A stretch of DNA of 13,701 nt from NCBI GenBank assembly GCA_003646505.1, contig QMKT01000030.1, positions 1-13,701 on the forward strand, written 5' to 3'. Under the pieces are notes generated by a model. It searched no databases, was not told where the DNA came from, and saw nothing but the letters and a program-made list of their open reading frames with translations. Positions 1 to 7,588 of the stretch are shown piece after piece. The position numbers and the translations under genes were made by a program. The DNA is from Campylobacterota bacterium. Its GTDB lineage: Bacteria > Campylobacterota > Campylobacteria > Campylobacterales > Sulfurovaceae. Position 1 is the stretch's first letter; each line of letters starts with the position of its first letter.

Positions 1-1482
1 CAGGAAAATGTAGATGTCTATAAAAAGATGCATGATGAACCTATCTGGATAGAGATGCTGCCTATCATAAGAGAAGGGCTCAATCATATTTATCTGCATA
101 CCAATACAAAAGATCTCGATGAGATCTTTGCAGATGAACATTTTTCCTTTGCCAAAGGTGCAAAGATGGAAGTAATGTCTGTGTCTGGAATGAAAGCCAA
201 AAATCTCACACAAAGGATAGATAACCTTCTAATCAATAAATTTTTAGGTATTCCTCTCTTTTTATTCTTCATGTGGGGCTTGTTCCAGCTTACATTTGAA
301 CTGGGTTCAGTCCCAATGGATTACATAGATGCAACTTTTGGATGGCTTGGGGATCAAGCTAAAGCAATACTGGGTGAGGGAGAATTAGGCTCATTGGTAG
401 CAGATGGTATGATCGCAGGGGTTGGTGCCGTCGTGATGTTCCTCCCCAATATCATCATTCTTTTTGTGGGTATAGCATTGCTTGAAACGACAGGGTATAT
501 GAGTCGTGTTGCTTTTTTACTGGATGGGTTTTTTCATAAATTTGGTCTACATGGGAAAAGCTTTATCCCTTTGGTTACAGGGTTCGGATGCTCAGTTCCT
601 GCTTACATGGCAGCACGTACTCTTAAAAATGAAAAGGACAGACTGATCACACTTTTCATCATAGGTTTTATGTCTTGTGGGGCAAGATTACCTATCTATG
701 TGCTTTTTGCAGGGGCATTTTTTGGAGAGGACCAGGCGGGAAATATCTTGTTTCTCATCTACATTTCAGGCGCTCTTTTAGGACTTTTTGCGGCTAAAGT
801 ACTGAAAGTGTTTGTCTTTAAAGGTGAAGATGAACCATTTGTGATGGAAATGCCAAAATATCGTATGCCTTCATTTAAATTGATCTGGCATACAGTGTAT
901 GGTCAGGCGAAGTCTTACATGAAAAAAGCAGGAACCTTTATTTTGGCGGCATCTATACTTATTTGGTTTGCCTCAAACTATCCTAAAAACTCTGAACTTG
1001 AAGCACAGTATGAAACAAAGATAGCCCAGGCATCAACAGATGAGGTAAAAACCCAACTGGGAAATGACCTTTCTTTTGCGCTGCTTGAACAGAGCTACTT
1101 AGGGAAAATTGGACATGCCTCAGAGCCATTCTTCGCACCGCTTGGTTTTGACTGGAGAATGGCAGTGGCACTGGAAACAGGACTTGCAGCAAAAGAAGTG
1201 GTTGTTTCTACTTTAGGTGTTTTGTATGCACTGGGGGATGAAGTAGATGAAGGCAATGCCGGACTGATCGCACAGATAAAAGCAAATATACCTTTTGCTG
1301 CTGCGATTGCCTTTATCGTATTTGTGATGATCTATCTGCCATGTCTGGCTGCTTCTATGGTTTTTGCCAAAGAAGCAGGAGGGTGGAAGTATCTGGTCTA
1401 CCTCTTTGTGATGACCTCTGCCACGGCATGGATCTTAAGTTTTATAGCGTACCGGATTACGCTGCTATTGACAGGAGTTTAA
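1..1482 (+). CDS. feoB: Ferrous iron transporter FeoB, C-terminal part (5' end outside window)
   Basis: The reading frame is open from base 1, so the gene starts upstream and the N-terminal GTPase domain is not visible; 493 codons are present. The first ~75 residues look like the end of the GDI/linker region. A polytopic membrane domain follows, starting near 'KFLGIPLFLFFMWG'. It contains the two Gate motifs typical of FeoB: the first around codons 165-205, with the conserved 'GFGCSVPA' (Cys at codon 197 of the window, bases 589-591) and then 'MSCGARLPIY'; the second around bases 1165-1235 ('ALETGLAAKEVVV'). FeoB imports Fe(II) across the inner membrane in a GTP-dependent way. The C terminus is complete, ending at TAA 1480-1482, one base before the FeoA-like gene. 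Family assignment is secure. The internal ATG at 28 is not the start. Confidence 0.97.
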   Translation, partial: QENVDVYKKMHDEPIWIEMLPIIREGLNHIYLHTNTKDLDEIFADEHFSFAKGAKMEVMSVSGMKAKNLTQRIDNLLINKFLGIPLFLFFMWGLFQLTFELGSVPMDYIDATFGWLGDQAKAILGEGELGSLVADGMIAGVGAVVMFLPNIIILFVGIALLETTGYMSRVAFLLDGFFHKFGLHGKSFIPLVTGFGCSVPAYMAARTLKNEKDRLITLFIIGFMSCGARLPIYVLFAGAFFGEDQAGNILFLIYISGALLGLFAAKVLKVFVFKGEDEPFVMEMPKYRMPSFKLIWHTVYGQAKSYMKKAGTFILAASILIWFASNYPKNSELEAQYETKIAQASTDEVKTQLGNDLSFALLEQSYLGKIGHASEPFFAPLGFDWRMAVALETGLAAKEVVVSTLGVLYALGDEVDEGNAGLIAQIKANIPFAAAIAFIVFVMIYLPCLAASMVFAKEAGGWKYLVYLFVMTSATAWILSFIAYRITLLLTGV

Positions 1483-1483
1483 T

Positions 1484-1714
1484 ATGGTACTGACAGATAT
1501 ACGAAAAGGCGATAAAGCTGAGATTGTAAAGATACATGCAGATAAAGCACTCAAAGACAGACTCACTTCATTTGGGGTCATGCGAGGAGAAATATTGTCC
1601 GTAAAAGGCTGTTCTCTTGCCAGGAAAACTATGGAGATCGAAGTAGACTCAACACTTATTGCTTTGCGGGCAGATGAAGCAGAGAAGATAGAGATCATAC
1701 AGATCGATTCTTAG
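1484..1714 (+). CDS. feoA: FeoA-like SH3-domain protein
   Basis: A 76-residue soluble protein matching the FeoA fold: an N-terminal 'DIRKGDKAEIVKI' strand, a central 'ALKDRLTSFGVMRGE' segment (the family's LxxLGxxxG-type turn, here with Phe-Gly) and a C-terminal 'STLIALRADEAEKIEI' strand. FeoA proteins bind the cytoplasmic part of FeoB or the Feo complex and support Fe(II) uptake. The ATG lies one base after the feoB stop and has AGGAG at 1473-1477 inside the end of feoB, so translation is probably coupled to feoB. FeoA is more often encoded upstream of feoB; here a FeoA-like gene is downstream. Whether another feoA lies upstream cannot be seen. Confidence 0.9.
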   Translation: MVLTDIRKGDKAEIVKIHADKALKDRLTSFGVMRGEILSVKGCSLARKTMEIEVDSTLIALRADEAEKIEIIQIDS

Positions 1715-1730
1715 AGTATAGGATAAAAAG

Positions 1731-3038
1731 ATGAAAAAGAGTGGTATAGGCTTTATTCTTTTAGTGATGATGATTACTAATATTTATGGGGAAAGATTGA
1801 GTGAACCACTGGAAAGTATAATCACTGAATCTGAAGTATCTACTGTACAAGAAGAGATACAACAACCTGTAACAGTCCAAAGTGTAAGAAGTTTCTTGAG
1901 CGGATATGATCCTTCAGAACATACAAAAGGTCAACTCAGAGCAGGATATATCAACTTTTCAGGAGACGGTTCGCCACATACAAATGCTTATGCATTGGCT
2001 GGACACGTTCATATGTATACGCAAAGGTGGAATGGGCTGATGGTTGGTGCTGAAGCATATGGTGTGCTCAATCTCGGAAATAACCAAGAGCATTTCAATC
2101 TAAATAGTGATTTTTTTGACGTAGAGGGAAAAAGCTTTATTCTTCTCTCTCAGGCATATTTAGATGGAAAATGGGGAAATACAGAGATAAGACTTGGAAG
2201 ACAGTCCCTAGATACACCACATGCAGACAGTGATGATCTCAGAATGATACCAAACTATTTTGAAGCATATTGGATCACAAACAGAGATGTTGATGATCTG
2301 ACCCTATCTGCAGGATTTATAAATAGAATGGCCGGTTGGGAAAATGCTGTGGACAGTTCTGAATTTGTCAATGTGGGTAAAACGTTGGGAGTAGATCATA
2401 GGATGGACGGTATTTATTATGCTTCTGCTTCTTATGAAGGCATTAAAGATCTCTCTTTGAGTCTCTGGTATTACAACTATAATGATATAGCCAATGTGAT
2501 CTATGCAGAAGCGGGATATGAACATGCACTTTCTAAAAATATCTCCTTGGTACTTGGACTTCAGTATGATGGAAGTCAGGAAACAGGGGATGCACTGCTT
2601 GGCAAGCAGGATGCCCAGACATACGGTATCTCTTTGGAAGCAAACTTTGCAGACATTGGCGTAACCGTTTTGTGCGCTTATAACCAAGATAATGGAGATA
2701 CGGGTGCTATGGGTCTAAGTCTGGGCGGTGGCCCATTTTTCACCTCGATGGAGGATCAGACACTTGATGCATTGGGAACTTCCGGAAGTGCATGGATGAT
2801 CGGGGCCGGATATGATTTTGGAAAATTGGGTGTGGATGATCTCATTTTTGGGATTGCCTACGGCAGCTTTAATGCAGATGATTCTTCACTCTATAAATCA
2901 AGAGAGATAGATGCTATTTTAGAGTACAACTTTAATGACAAGATCACTGCAATAGCAGCGTATGCCTCAGTAGACTTTAAAGTAAACGGAAGGGAAAACT
3001 ATGATCAGTTTAGAGTGATCGCCAATTATAGTTTTTAG
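1731..3038 (+). CDS. OprD-family outer-membrane porin
   Basis: A 435-residue protein with an N-terminal Sec signal peptide (Lys-Lys, then hydrophobic 'IGFILLVMMI', likely cleavage near residue 20). The rest shows alternating beta-strand periodicity and ends in 'VIANYSF', the terminal aromatic that BAM recognises in outer-membrane barrels. OprD-type landmarks are 'LGRQSLDTPHADSDDLRMIP' (around residues 156-175) and 'GGGPFFTS' (around residue 330), both typical of Campylobacterota OprD-like porins. The predicted role is passive uptake of small solutes through the outer membrane; the substrate is unknown. The start is only 16 nt after the FeoA-like gene, with AGGA at 1721-1724, so cotranscription with feoBA is likely. 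This raises the possibility of an iron-linked role, which is inference. Similar to family length; no defects seen. Confidence 0.85.
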   Translation: MKKSGIGFILLVMMITNIYGERLSEPLESIITESEVSTVQEEIQQPVTVQSVRSFLSGYDPSEHTKGQLRAGYINFSGDGSPHTNAYALAGHVHMYTQRWNGLMVGAEAYGVLNLGNNQEHFNLNSDFFDVEGKSFILLSQAYLDGKWGNTEIRLGRQSLDTPHADSDDLRMIPNYFEAYWITNRDVDDLTLSAGFINRMAGWENAVDSSEFVNVGKTLGVDHRMDGIYYASASYEGIKDLSLSLWYYNYNDIANVIYAEAGYEHALSKNISLVLGLQYDGSQETGDALLGKQDAQTYGISLEANFADIGVTVLCAYNQDNGDTGAMGLSLGGGPFFTSMEDQTLDALGTSGSAWMIGAGYDFGKLGVDDLIFGIAYGSFNADDSSLYKSREIDAILEYNFNDKITAIAAYASVDFKVNGRENYDQFRVIANYSF

Positions 3039-3083
3039 CCTTGTTCTTTCATGAGAAAAAGTCATTTTCATAAAATATTTTGA

Positions 3084-3089
3084 TATACT
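3084..3089 (+). promoter_or_regulatory. Extended -10 promoter for the L,D-transpeptidase operon
   Basis: TATACT preceded by TGA (TG-n extended -10) lies 28 nt before the start codon at 3118, in an AT-rich intergenic region after the porin gene. No good -35 box is visible, which is usual for sigma70 promoters in Campylobacterota. A transcription start near 3096 is expected. Confidence 0.6.
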
Positions 3090-3117
3090 CTACACTAAAA
3101 ATCAATGAGATGGAAAG

Positions 3118-4794
3118 ATGATAAAACTAAAAAATAGAATAAAACGTTTATACATGACTATGGGGATATTCTCCCTTCTCATGTTCCACCAAAGTATATC
3201 TGCCAATACCAACCTGGTATTTCATGACGTAGCTTCAACGGTGATGATGAACTCCTTGCAAACACAGCCCGAAAAGAGTTTTTTAAGAAGAATGTATACA
3301 CAGTTGTTCTTTGTTCCTGTGTGGATGAGAGAGTCCAAGCCTTCTGCTGCAGCCTCTGCCTTGTTTGCGCATATTAAAAATGATGATACTCTCAATAAGC
3401 ATGGCAGATTGTATCAAGATACCCTCCGGTTGGAAGGAAAAGTTGAAGATGTGTATGCTTACCATGGCAAACTTGTTGAAAAAGTAGATCTGGAGTTTAA
3501 AATTTCTCAACTCTACAAAGCCTATACGGACTATGCATATTTGGGAAGTATCAACTGGGGAGCATTTCAAGCGAGGATATCGAACCTTATTGTAAATGGT
3601 GTAAGTACAGAGTGGATACTGCATAGACCGAAGGTTGATGCGATAGCGATGGCAGAGAATGCTGCACTTGGCGGTAATTTAGCCAAAGCACTTGAAGACG
3701 CGACTCCGACAAAATATCATTACAGAGAATTACAAAAAAAGGTAGCTGAGTATAGAGAGATCAAAGAAAATGGTGGCTGGGGAAGAGTTATCTTAAATAA
3801 AACCCTCAAACCGGGGAACGGAGAAGAAGGTGTACGATCTCTGCGTGAACGCTTGAGCGTTACGAGAGATTATATCTCTTGTAGCGAGAGTAATGAAGAC
3901 CTGGTTTATGATAAGTGTTTGGAAGATGCAGTGAAACATTTTCAGATACGGAATGGACTCTCAGATGATGGAGAAGTAGGACCAGTAACTCTCTCCGTGC
4001 TTAATAAAACTGTTGATGAACGCCTTGAAACGATGCTCTTGAATTTAGACCGTATCAAGTGGCTGAATGACCCTAAGTCTAAGCGCCATGTGATCATCAA
4101 TATTCCGGATTTTATGCTCTATTTTGAAGAGGACGGGGAGCTTAGACAAACCATTCGGACCATTGTCGGCACACCTAAAAACCCAACACCTATTTTTTCC
4201 AATATAGTCAGAACGATCGTACTCAACCCTCAGTGGAACATCCCTAAGAGTATTATCCAAAATGAGATGATCCCAAAATTATTGCGTAATTCAAATGCCA
4301 TGGCAAAACAGAGAATTGAAATTTTTGACGGATGGGGGAAAGATGCAGCACTGGTTAACCCTGCTTCTGTAAATTGGAATAAATACCGTCACAGTAAACA
4401 TGTGCCCTTCCGTTTTGCCCAAACAGCAGGGACACACAATGCTTTGGGAAAAGTGAAGTTTTTATTCCCCAATAAGTTTTCAGTCTATATGCATGATACC
4501 CCGACCAAACATCTTTTTAATAAGGATAAAAGAGCATTTTCCCATGGATGTATCCGTCTGCAGAAACCAAGAGAATTACTTGAAACTTTCTCTACTTTTA
4601 ATGACAACGTAGATTTTGAGAAATCACAAAATATACTGAAAGGGAGAAAGAAAGCATACTTAGCCTTGAAGAATCGTGTGCCTGTAGATGTGATCTATCT
4701 TACTTCATGGGTGAATTATGAGGGGAAACTACAGTTTAGAAATGACATCTATCATTATGATGAAATGCAGTTAAAATCATTTAGAAAATGGTAG
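3118..4794 (+). CDS. L,D-transpeptidase of the YcbB/LdtD type
   Basis: A 558-residue exported enzyme. The N terminus is a long basic segment followed by a hydrophobic stretch ('MGIFSLLMF'), a signal peptide or membrane anchor. A scaffold region follows, then a peptidoglycan-binding domain around residues 240-300 ('LEDAVKHFQIRNGLSDDGEVG'-like segment with the G-x-V-G-P-x-T turn). Next is the YkuD catalytic domain around residues 320-510, with His459 in 'YMHDTP' and the catalytic Cys478 in 'SHGCIRLQ'. Such enzymes make 3-3 meso-DAP cross-links or attach proteins to peptidoglycan in the periplasm. The layout (scaffold, PG-binding, catalytic) and size match LdtD rather than the short ErfK/YbiS class. 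The Shine-Dalgarno is weak (GGAAAG directly before ATG). The gene is upstream of coaE and dapF; DapF supplies meso-DAP, the residue this enzyme links. Confidence 0.92.
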   Translation: MIKLKNRIKRLYMTMGIFSLLMFHQSISANTNLVFHDVASTVMMNSLQTQPEKSFLRRMYTQLFFVPVWMRESKPSAAASALFAHIKNDDTLNKHGRLYQDTLRLEGKVEDVYAYHGKLVEKVDLEFKISQLYKAYTDYAYLGSINWGAFQARISNLIVNGVSTEWILHRPKVDAIAMAENAALGGNLAKALEDATPTKYHYRELQKKVAEYREIKENGGWGRVILNKTLKPGNGEEGVRSLRERLSVTRDYISCSESNEDLVYDKCLEDAVKHFQIRNGLSDDGEVGPVTLSVLNKTVDERLETMLLNLDRIKWLNDPKSKRHVIINIPDFMLYFEEDGELRQTIRTIVGTPKNPTPIFSNIVRTIVLNPQWNIPKSIIQNEMIPKLLRNSNAMAKQRIEIFDGWGKDAALVNPASVNWNKYRHSKHVPFRFAQTAGTHNALGKVKFLFPNKFSVYMHDTPTKHLFNKDKRAFSHGCIRLQKPRELLETFSTFNDNVDFEKSQNILKGRKKAYLALKNRVPVDVIYLTSWVNYEGKLQFRNDIYHYDEMQLKSFRKW

Positions 4795-4805
4795 AAGGAA
4801 AGAGT

Positions 4806-5399
4806 ATGGCTTTTAAGTATGCTGTTGTGTTAACAGGCAGTATCTCAACAGGAAAGAGTACCGTATTGAAGCTCTTTTCTTCTTGGGGGATCCACACTAT
4901 AGATGCAGACAAGGTCGCCCATCAAATACTGCAAGAACAGTCTGTAAAAATTGCTGAAATGTTTGGTGAATCATTGATAATCGAGGGGAAAGTAAGCAGA
5001 AAGGACTTAGGTGCAATTGTTTTTTCTGACGTGAGCAAACGTCAAGCACTTGAAGCCTTGCTTCACCCTCTTATCTATGCTGAGATAGAGCGACTTTCTC
5101 TCAAGGAGGACCACTTGGGGAAGCCTTATTTGATAGATATTCCTCTCTTTTTCGAGGGAGGACGTTACCCCATCAAAAAATCTTTAGTGGTTTATGCAAC
5201 AGCGGAGCAGCAACTTGATCGCCTGATGAATCGTGAAGGATATAGCCGTCAAGAAGCATTAGATCGAATCGATACGCAGATCTCTGTGGAAGAAAAACGT
5301 AAAATGGCTACGTATGTTATAGATAATAGTGGTACACTTACGCAACTTAAACAAGAGTGTGAACGCGTAAAAGAGGAGATACTCAATGACAGTTACTAA
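4806..5399 (+). CDS. coaE: Dephospho-CoA kinase
   Basis: Catalyses the last step of coenzyme A synthesis, ATP-dependent phosphorylation of dephospho-CoA at the ribose 3' position, in the cytoplasm. A P-loop 'GSISTGKST' lies near the N terminus (the family usually has GGIGSGKS; the Ser variant is common in this phylum). It is followed by 'TIDADKVAH', the acidic substrate-site motif, then 'LLHPLIY' and 'DIPLFFEGG', all diagnostic for CoaE. I place the start at ATG 4806 (197 aa) because GAAGGA at 4794-4799 is well spaced from it and the N terminus 'MAFKYAVVLTG' matches family starts. An in-frame ATG at 4788 would add six residues and overlap the end of the transpeptidase gene. The 3' end overlaps dapF by 14 nt. 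Confidence 0.94.
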   Translation: MAFKYAVVLTGSISTGKSTVLKLFSSWGIHTIDADKVAHQILQEQSVKIAEMFGESLIIEGKVSRKDLGAIVFSDVSKRQALEALLHPLIYAEIERLSLKEDHLGKPYLIDIPLFFEGGRYPIKKSLVVYATAEQQLDRLMNREGYSRQEALDRIDTQISVEEKRKMATYVIDNSGTLTQLKQECERVKEEILNDSY

Positions 5400-6132
5400 G
5401 TATTCAGCCAACGGTAATGATTTTGTGATGATCATTGCACAAGAAAGATCAGACAGGTCGTCATTGGCACAAAAACTGTGTCACAGACAAAATGGTGTAG
5501 GTGCAGATGGTTTAGTGGTCGTTTTACCGCATAAGAAGTATGATTTTGAATGGGAGTTTTACAATTCTGATGGCTCAGAGGCAGATATGTGTGGCAATGC
5601 AAGCAGAGCAGTTGCACACTTTGCACAGGAAAAAGGTATCTCTCGAGACAATGCTGCAGAGTATCTTACTGGTGCAGGTGTGATACGTGCAACGATCAAC
5701 GGACTGTATGTGGTGAGCGATATGGTAGAGCCGGATATCATCTCTGATGATATAGAAGAGTATGGAGAGAAATGGTGGCTCATTAATTCTGGAGTCCCAC
5801 ATCTTGTTGCTGTGAGAGACAATGTAGAAAATTTCAACATAGAAGAAGCAAGAGTTTTACGTCATAAATACAACTGTAATGTCAACATCTGTAAGATTGA
5901 TGGCGATACCATGCATGTGCGTACGTATGAGCGTGGTGTTGAAGATGAAACCCTTGCTTGCGGAACAGGAATGGTAGCATGTTTCATTCGTAATCATAAA
6001 GAAGAAAAAGTCCCTGATCAGGTGAAAGTACACCCTAGGAGCGGGGATGAACTTTATGTGAGTTATGAAGAGGGTGTTTATAGGTTTGGTGGCAAAGTTA
6101 CTAAGACATTTGTTGCTGAGACCTTTATATAA
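5386..6132 (+). CDS. dapF: Diaminopimelate epimerase
   Basis: Converts LL- to meso-diaminopimelate without a cofactor, the penultimate step of lysine synthesis and the source of the peptidoglycan cross-linking residue. The 248-residue protein begins with the family signature 'TKYSANGNDFV'. It carries the two catalytic cysteines: Cys69 in 'DMCGNASRA' and Cys192 in 'LACGTGM'. The DapF two-lobed repeat is implied by these paired motifs. It is shorter than enterobacterial DapF (about 274 aa) but similar to the compact form in Campylobacter. The ATG lies inside the end of coaE (14-nt overlap), with GAGGAG at 5373-5378, so translation is likely coupled. Confidence 0.96.
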   Translation: MTVTKYSANGNDFVMIIAQERSDRSSLAQKLCHRQNGVGADGLVVVLPHKKYDFEWEFYNSDGSEADMCGNASRAVAHFAQEKGISRDNAAEYLTGAGVIRATINGLYVVSDMVEPDIISDDIEEYGEKWWLINSGVPHLVAVRDNVENFNIEEARVLRHKYNCNVNICKIDGDTMHVRTYERGVEDETLACGTGMVACFIRNHKEEKVPDQVKVHPRSGDELYVSYEEGVYRFGGKVTKTFVAETFI

Positions 6133-6158
6133 TGTATGCACATGAATAGGAGAAATGT

Positions 6159-6209
6159 ATGATAAAAACTAAAAGTCAACTAAGGAAGATAGAAAATGCT
6201 GAGTTTTAG
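6159..6209 (+). CDS. Possible 16-codon upstream ORF before the Sel1 gene
   Basis: ATG at 6159 is preceded by AGGAG at 6148-6152 with six bases between, a better Shine-Dalgarno than many genes in this window have. It opens a 16-codon frame (MIKTKSQLRKIENAEF) that stops at TAG 6207-6209, overlapping the start of the Sel1-repeat gene (ATG 6196) in another frame. It could be a leader peptide that couples translation to the downstream gene, or just chance. No regulatory amino-acid run is evident. No homology can be judged at this length. Confidence 0.3.
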   Translation: MIKTKSQLRKIENAEF

Positions 6210-6855
6210 AAATAGTTTTGTTTTGATCTTTTCGGCCGTGATCTTTACTTCTTTGAGTTTAGGTGCAAATGAGTTTGATCAGGCAGTTGAAGATTACAAC
6301 AATGGTGGCTACATTAAAGCACTGAATGCATTTTACTCCCTTGCAAAACAAGACAATGCAAAAGCTCAATACAATGTGGGACTTATCTATGCCAATGGAC
6401 TAGGGGTAAAACGAGATTTGACAGAAGCGCAGAACTGGTATGGAAAGGCCGCAAAACAGGGGAATGCTGCAGCACAGTACAACCTTGCGCAACTCTATCA
6501 GTCTGCAGGAACAAAAGATCCTAATGCTTATGAAAAAGCAAAGTATTGGTATGAAAAAGCAGTAGAAAGCGGACTCAAAGAGGCATATACCAACCTGGGA
6601 GCACTTTATGCTCAGGGGTTGGGTGCAGAGAAAGATCATCAAAAAGCACTGGGGTTGTTTGAAAAAGCTGCAAGCATGGGTGACAGTGTGGCACAGGTCA
6701 ATGCCGCTGTGCTCTACGCATGGGGAGAAGGCATCAGACATGATAAAATGAAAGCCTATGAGAATCTTAAAAAAGCATTAAAAGCAGGACAAAGTGAAGC
6801 AAGTGAACATCTTGATAAACTCTGTAAAGAGAGTGCCTGGGTCTGCCAAGACTAA
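6196..6855 (+). CDS. Exported Sel1-repeat (TPR-like) protein
   Basis: A 219-residue protein with a Sec signal peptide (hydrophobic 'FVLIFSAVIFTSLSLG', cleavage near 'GAN' around residues 24-25) and then about four Sel1-like repeats of roughly 36 residues. Examples are 'AQYNVGLIYANGLGVKRD', 'AAAQYNLAQLYQ', 'EAYTNLGALYAQGLGAEKD' and 'AQVNAAVLYAWGEGIRHD'. The protein ends with a Cys-x6-Cys pair (CKESAWVC), which could form a disulfide in the periplasm, as in the related Helicobacter Hcp proteins. Sel1 repeats form alpha-alpha solenoids that bind other proteins; no enzymatic residues are seen and the partner is unknown. AGGAAG at 6183-6188 supports ATG 6196. It follows dapF by 63 nt and may be the last gene of that unit. 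Confidence 0.88.
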   Translation: MLSFRNSFVLIFSAVIFTSLSLGANEFDQAVEDYNNGGYIKALNAFYSLAKQDNAKAQYNVGLIYANGLGVKRDLTEAQNWYGKAAKQGNAAAQYNLAQLYQSAGTKDPNAYEKAKYWYEKAVESGLKEAYTNLGALYAQGLGAEKDHQKALGLFEKAASMGDSVAQVNAAVLYAWGEGIRHDKMKAYENLKKALKAGQSEASEHLDKLCKESAWVCQD

Positions 6856-6883
6856 GGCGCCTCGCTTTTAAGTATCTCTTGGT

Positions 6884-6889
6884 TATACT
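6884..6889 (+). promoter_or_regulatory. -10 box of the tRNA-Val gene
   Basis: TATACT ends nine bases before the first base of the tRNA (6899). Transcription would therefore start about two to three bases upstream of the mature 5' end. No clear -35 is seen. Confidence 0.55.
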
Positions 6890-6898
6890 TCCACCCTT

Positions 6899-6974
6899 GA
6901 CCGCATAACTCAGTTGGTAGAGTGTTTCTATGACATGGAAAAAGTCAGCAGTTCGAGTCTGCTTGTGGTCACCA
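6899..6974 (+). tRNA. tRNA-Val(GAC)
   Basis: A full cloverleaf can be folded by hand. The acceptor stem is GACCGCA (6899-6905) with TGTGGTC (6964-6970), one G-T pair. U8 and A9 follow. The D stem is ACTC/GAGT with loop AGTTGGTA, containing the invariant GG. The anticodon stem is TTTCT/GGAAA with the 7-base loop ATGACAT, giving anticodon GAC (6932-6934), which reads the valine codons GTC and GTT. The variable loop has 5 nt (6942-6946). The T arm is AGCAG-TTCGAGT-CTGCT. The discriminator is A6971 and CCA (6972-6974) is encoded in the DNA. Nothing in the cloverleaf is defective. Confidence 0.95.
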
Positions 6975-6996
6975 TTACAGACTATCCCTAAATCAT

Positions 6997-7015
6997 ATAA
7001 TTCCTAAATTATTTT
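6997..7015 (+). terminator. Weak possible terminator after the tRNA gene
   Basis: ATAATT (6997-7002), loop CCTA, AATTAT (7007-7012), followed by TTT. The six-pair stem is entirely A-T, so it is thermodynamically poor. It is the only hairpin-plus-T arrangement I see between the tRNA and the next promoter. Confidence 0.3.
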
Positions 7016-7070
7016 CTCATTAACAATATTGAAATCTCCCGGTTTTACTGACATTATTTTGACATTTTTA

Positions 7071-7079
7071 TGTTATAGT
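7071..7079 (+). promoter_or_regulatory. Extended -10 promoter for the 144-aa hypothetical gene
   Basis: TGT-TATAGT (TG-n extended -10) lies 31 nt upstream of the TTG start at 7111. A TTGACA hexamer at 7059-7064 is only 9 nt upstream of this -10, and 14 nt upstream of an alternative TATAGG at 7079-7084, so it is not a well-spaced -35. Transcription start near 7086 is expected. Confidence 0.5.
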
Positions 7080-7110
7080 ATAGGAATAAAATTACTACAG
7101 AGGGTTTATT

Positions 7111-7545
7111 TTGGGATTATTTGATTTTCTAAATAAAAAGAAGAAAGAGGTTGTGCCTTATGAAGTTATCCACAGAGAATTAGATATCTTTACCGCAACA
7201 TCTCTTGCCATGCCTAAAATGAACAACCCTTTCTTGCTTGACGATAAGAACAATCACCCCATGATATTTGGTTACTTTATGGGTGTCATTGATTATATGG
7301 CGCAGGCATACCAACTCAGTGAAAAAGACAGACGTACTATCCAAACCAAATATGTCTTACATAATTTTGCAAAAAATGATGAAAAATATACTGCAGAACT
7401 TATAAAATATTGCGAAGAGATAAGGCAAAGAGATGATGTCAGCAATTATACTTTAAGAGGTAAACTTGCCATGAAAAAATGGAAAGCAGGCGGTCCTATG
7501 GCTGAATATGCACCCATGGGACTCATCAGAATTTTAAACGATTAA
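7111..7545 (+). CDS. Hypothetical protein, 144 aa, function unknown
   Basis: I do not recognise a named family. The protein begins 'MGLFDFLNKKKKE', a short amphipathic and basic N terminus with no signal peptide and no transmembrane helix. The remainder is mixed hydrophilic, probably mostly helical, with 'YFMGVIDYMAQAYQLSEKDRR' (hydrophobic, then basic) at about residues 54-74 and a glycine-containing tail. It is probably cytoplasmic. The start is TTG at 7111: AGAGGG at 7099-7104 is well spaced, an in-frame stop lies at 7087-7089, and the next Met is about 30 residues in. It has its own promoter and lies 101 nt upstream of thrS, whose separate promoter suggests an independent unit. Confidence 0.75.
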   Translation: MGLFDFLNKKKKEVVPYEVIHRELDIFTATSLAMPKMNNPFLLDDKNNHPMIFGYFMGVIDYMAQAYQLSEKDRRTIQTKYVLHNFAKNDEKYTAELIKYCEEIRQRDDVSNYTLRGKLAMKKWKAGGPMAEYAPMGLIRILND

Positions 7546-7588
7546 GAACATTGAAGCGCCCTTAATTTCTTTCTATCCAACTTTTAGC

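Noticed and set aside
2304..2687. 127-codon open frame on the minus strand inside the porin gene
   Set aside because: The opposite strand is a complete OprD-like protein with signal peptide and terminal Phe; the antisense frame has no recognisable domain.
3039..3083. Terminator after the porin gene
   Set aside because: Only a 5-bp A/T-rich stem (GAAAA/TTTTC) can be drawn and no T-run follows; too weak to annotate.
4788..4805. Upstream ATG at 4788 as the coaE start
   Set aside because: It lies inside the end of the transpeptidase gene without a good Shine-Dalgarno; ATG 4806 has GAAGGA at suitable spacing and a family-like N terminus.
7059..7064. TTGACA as a consensus -35 for the hypothetical gene
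   Set aside because: The distance to TATAGT is 9 nt and to TATAGG 14 nt, too short for a normal sigma70 spacer; the extended -10 alone is the better explanation.
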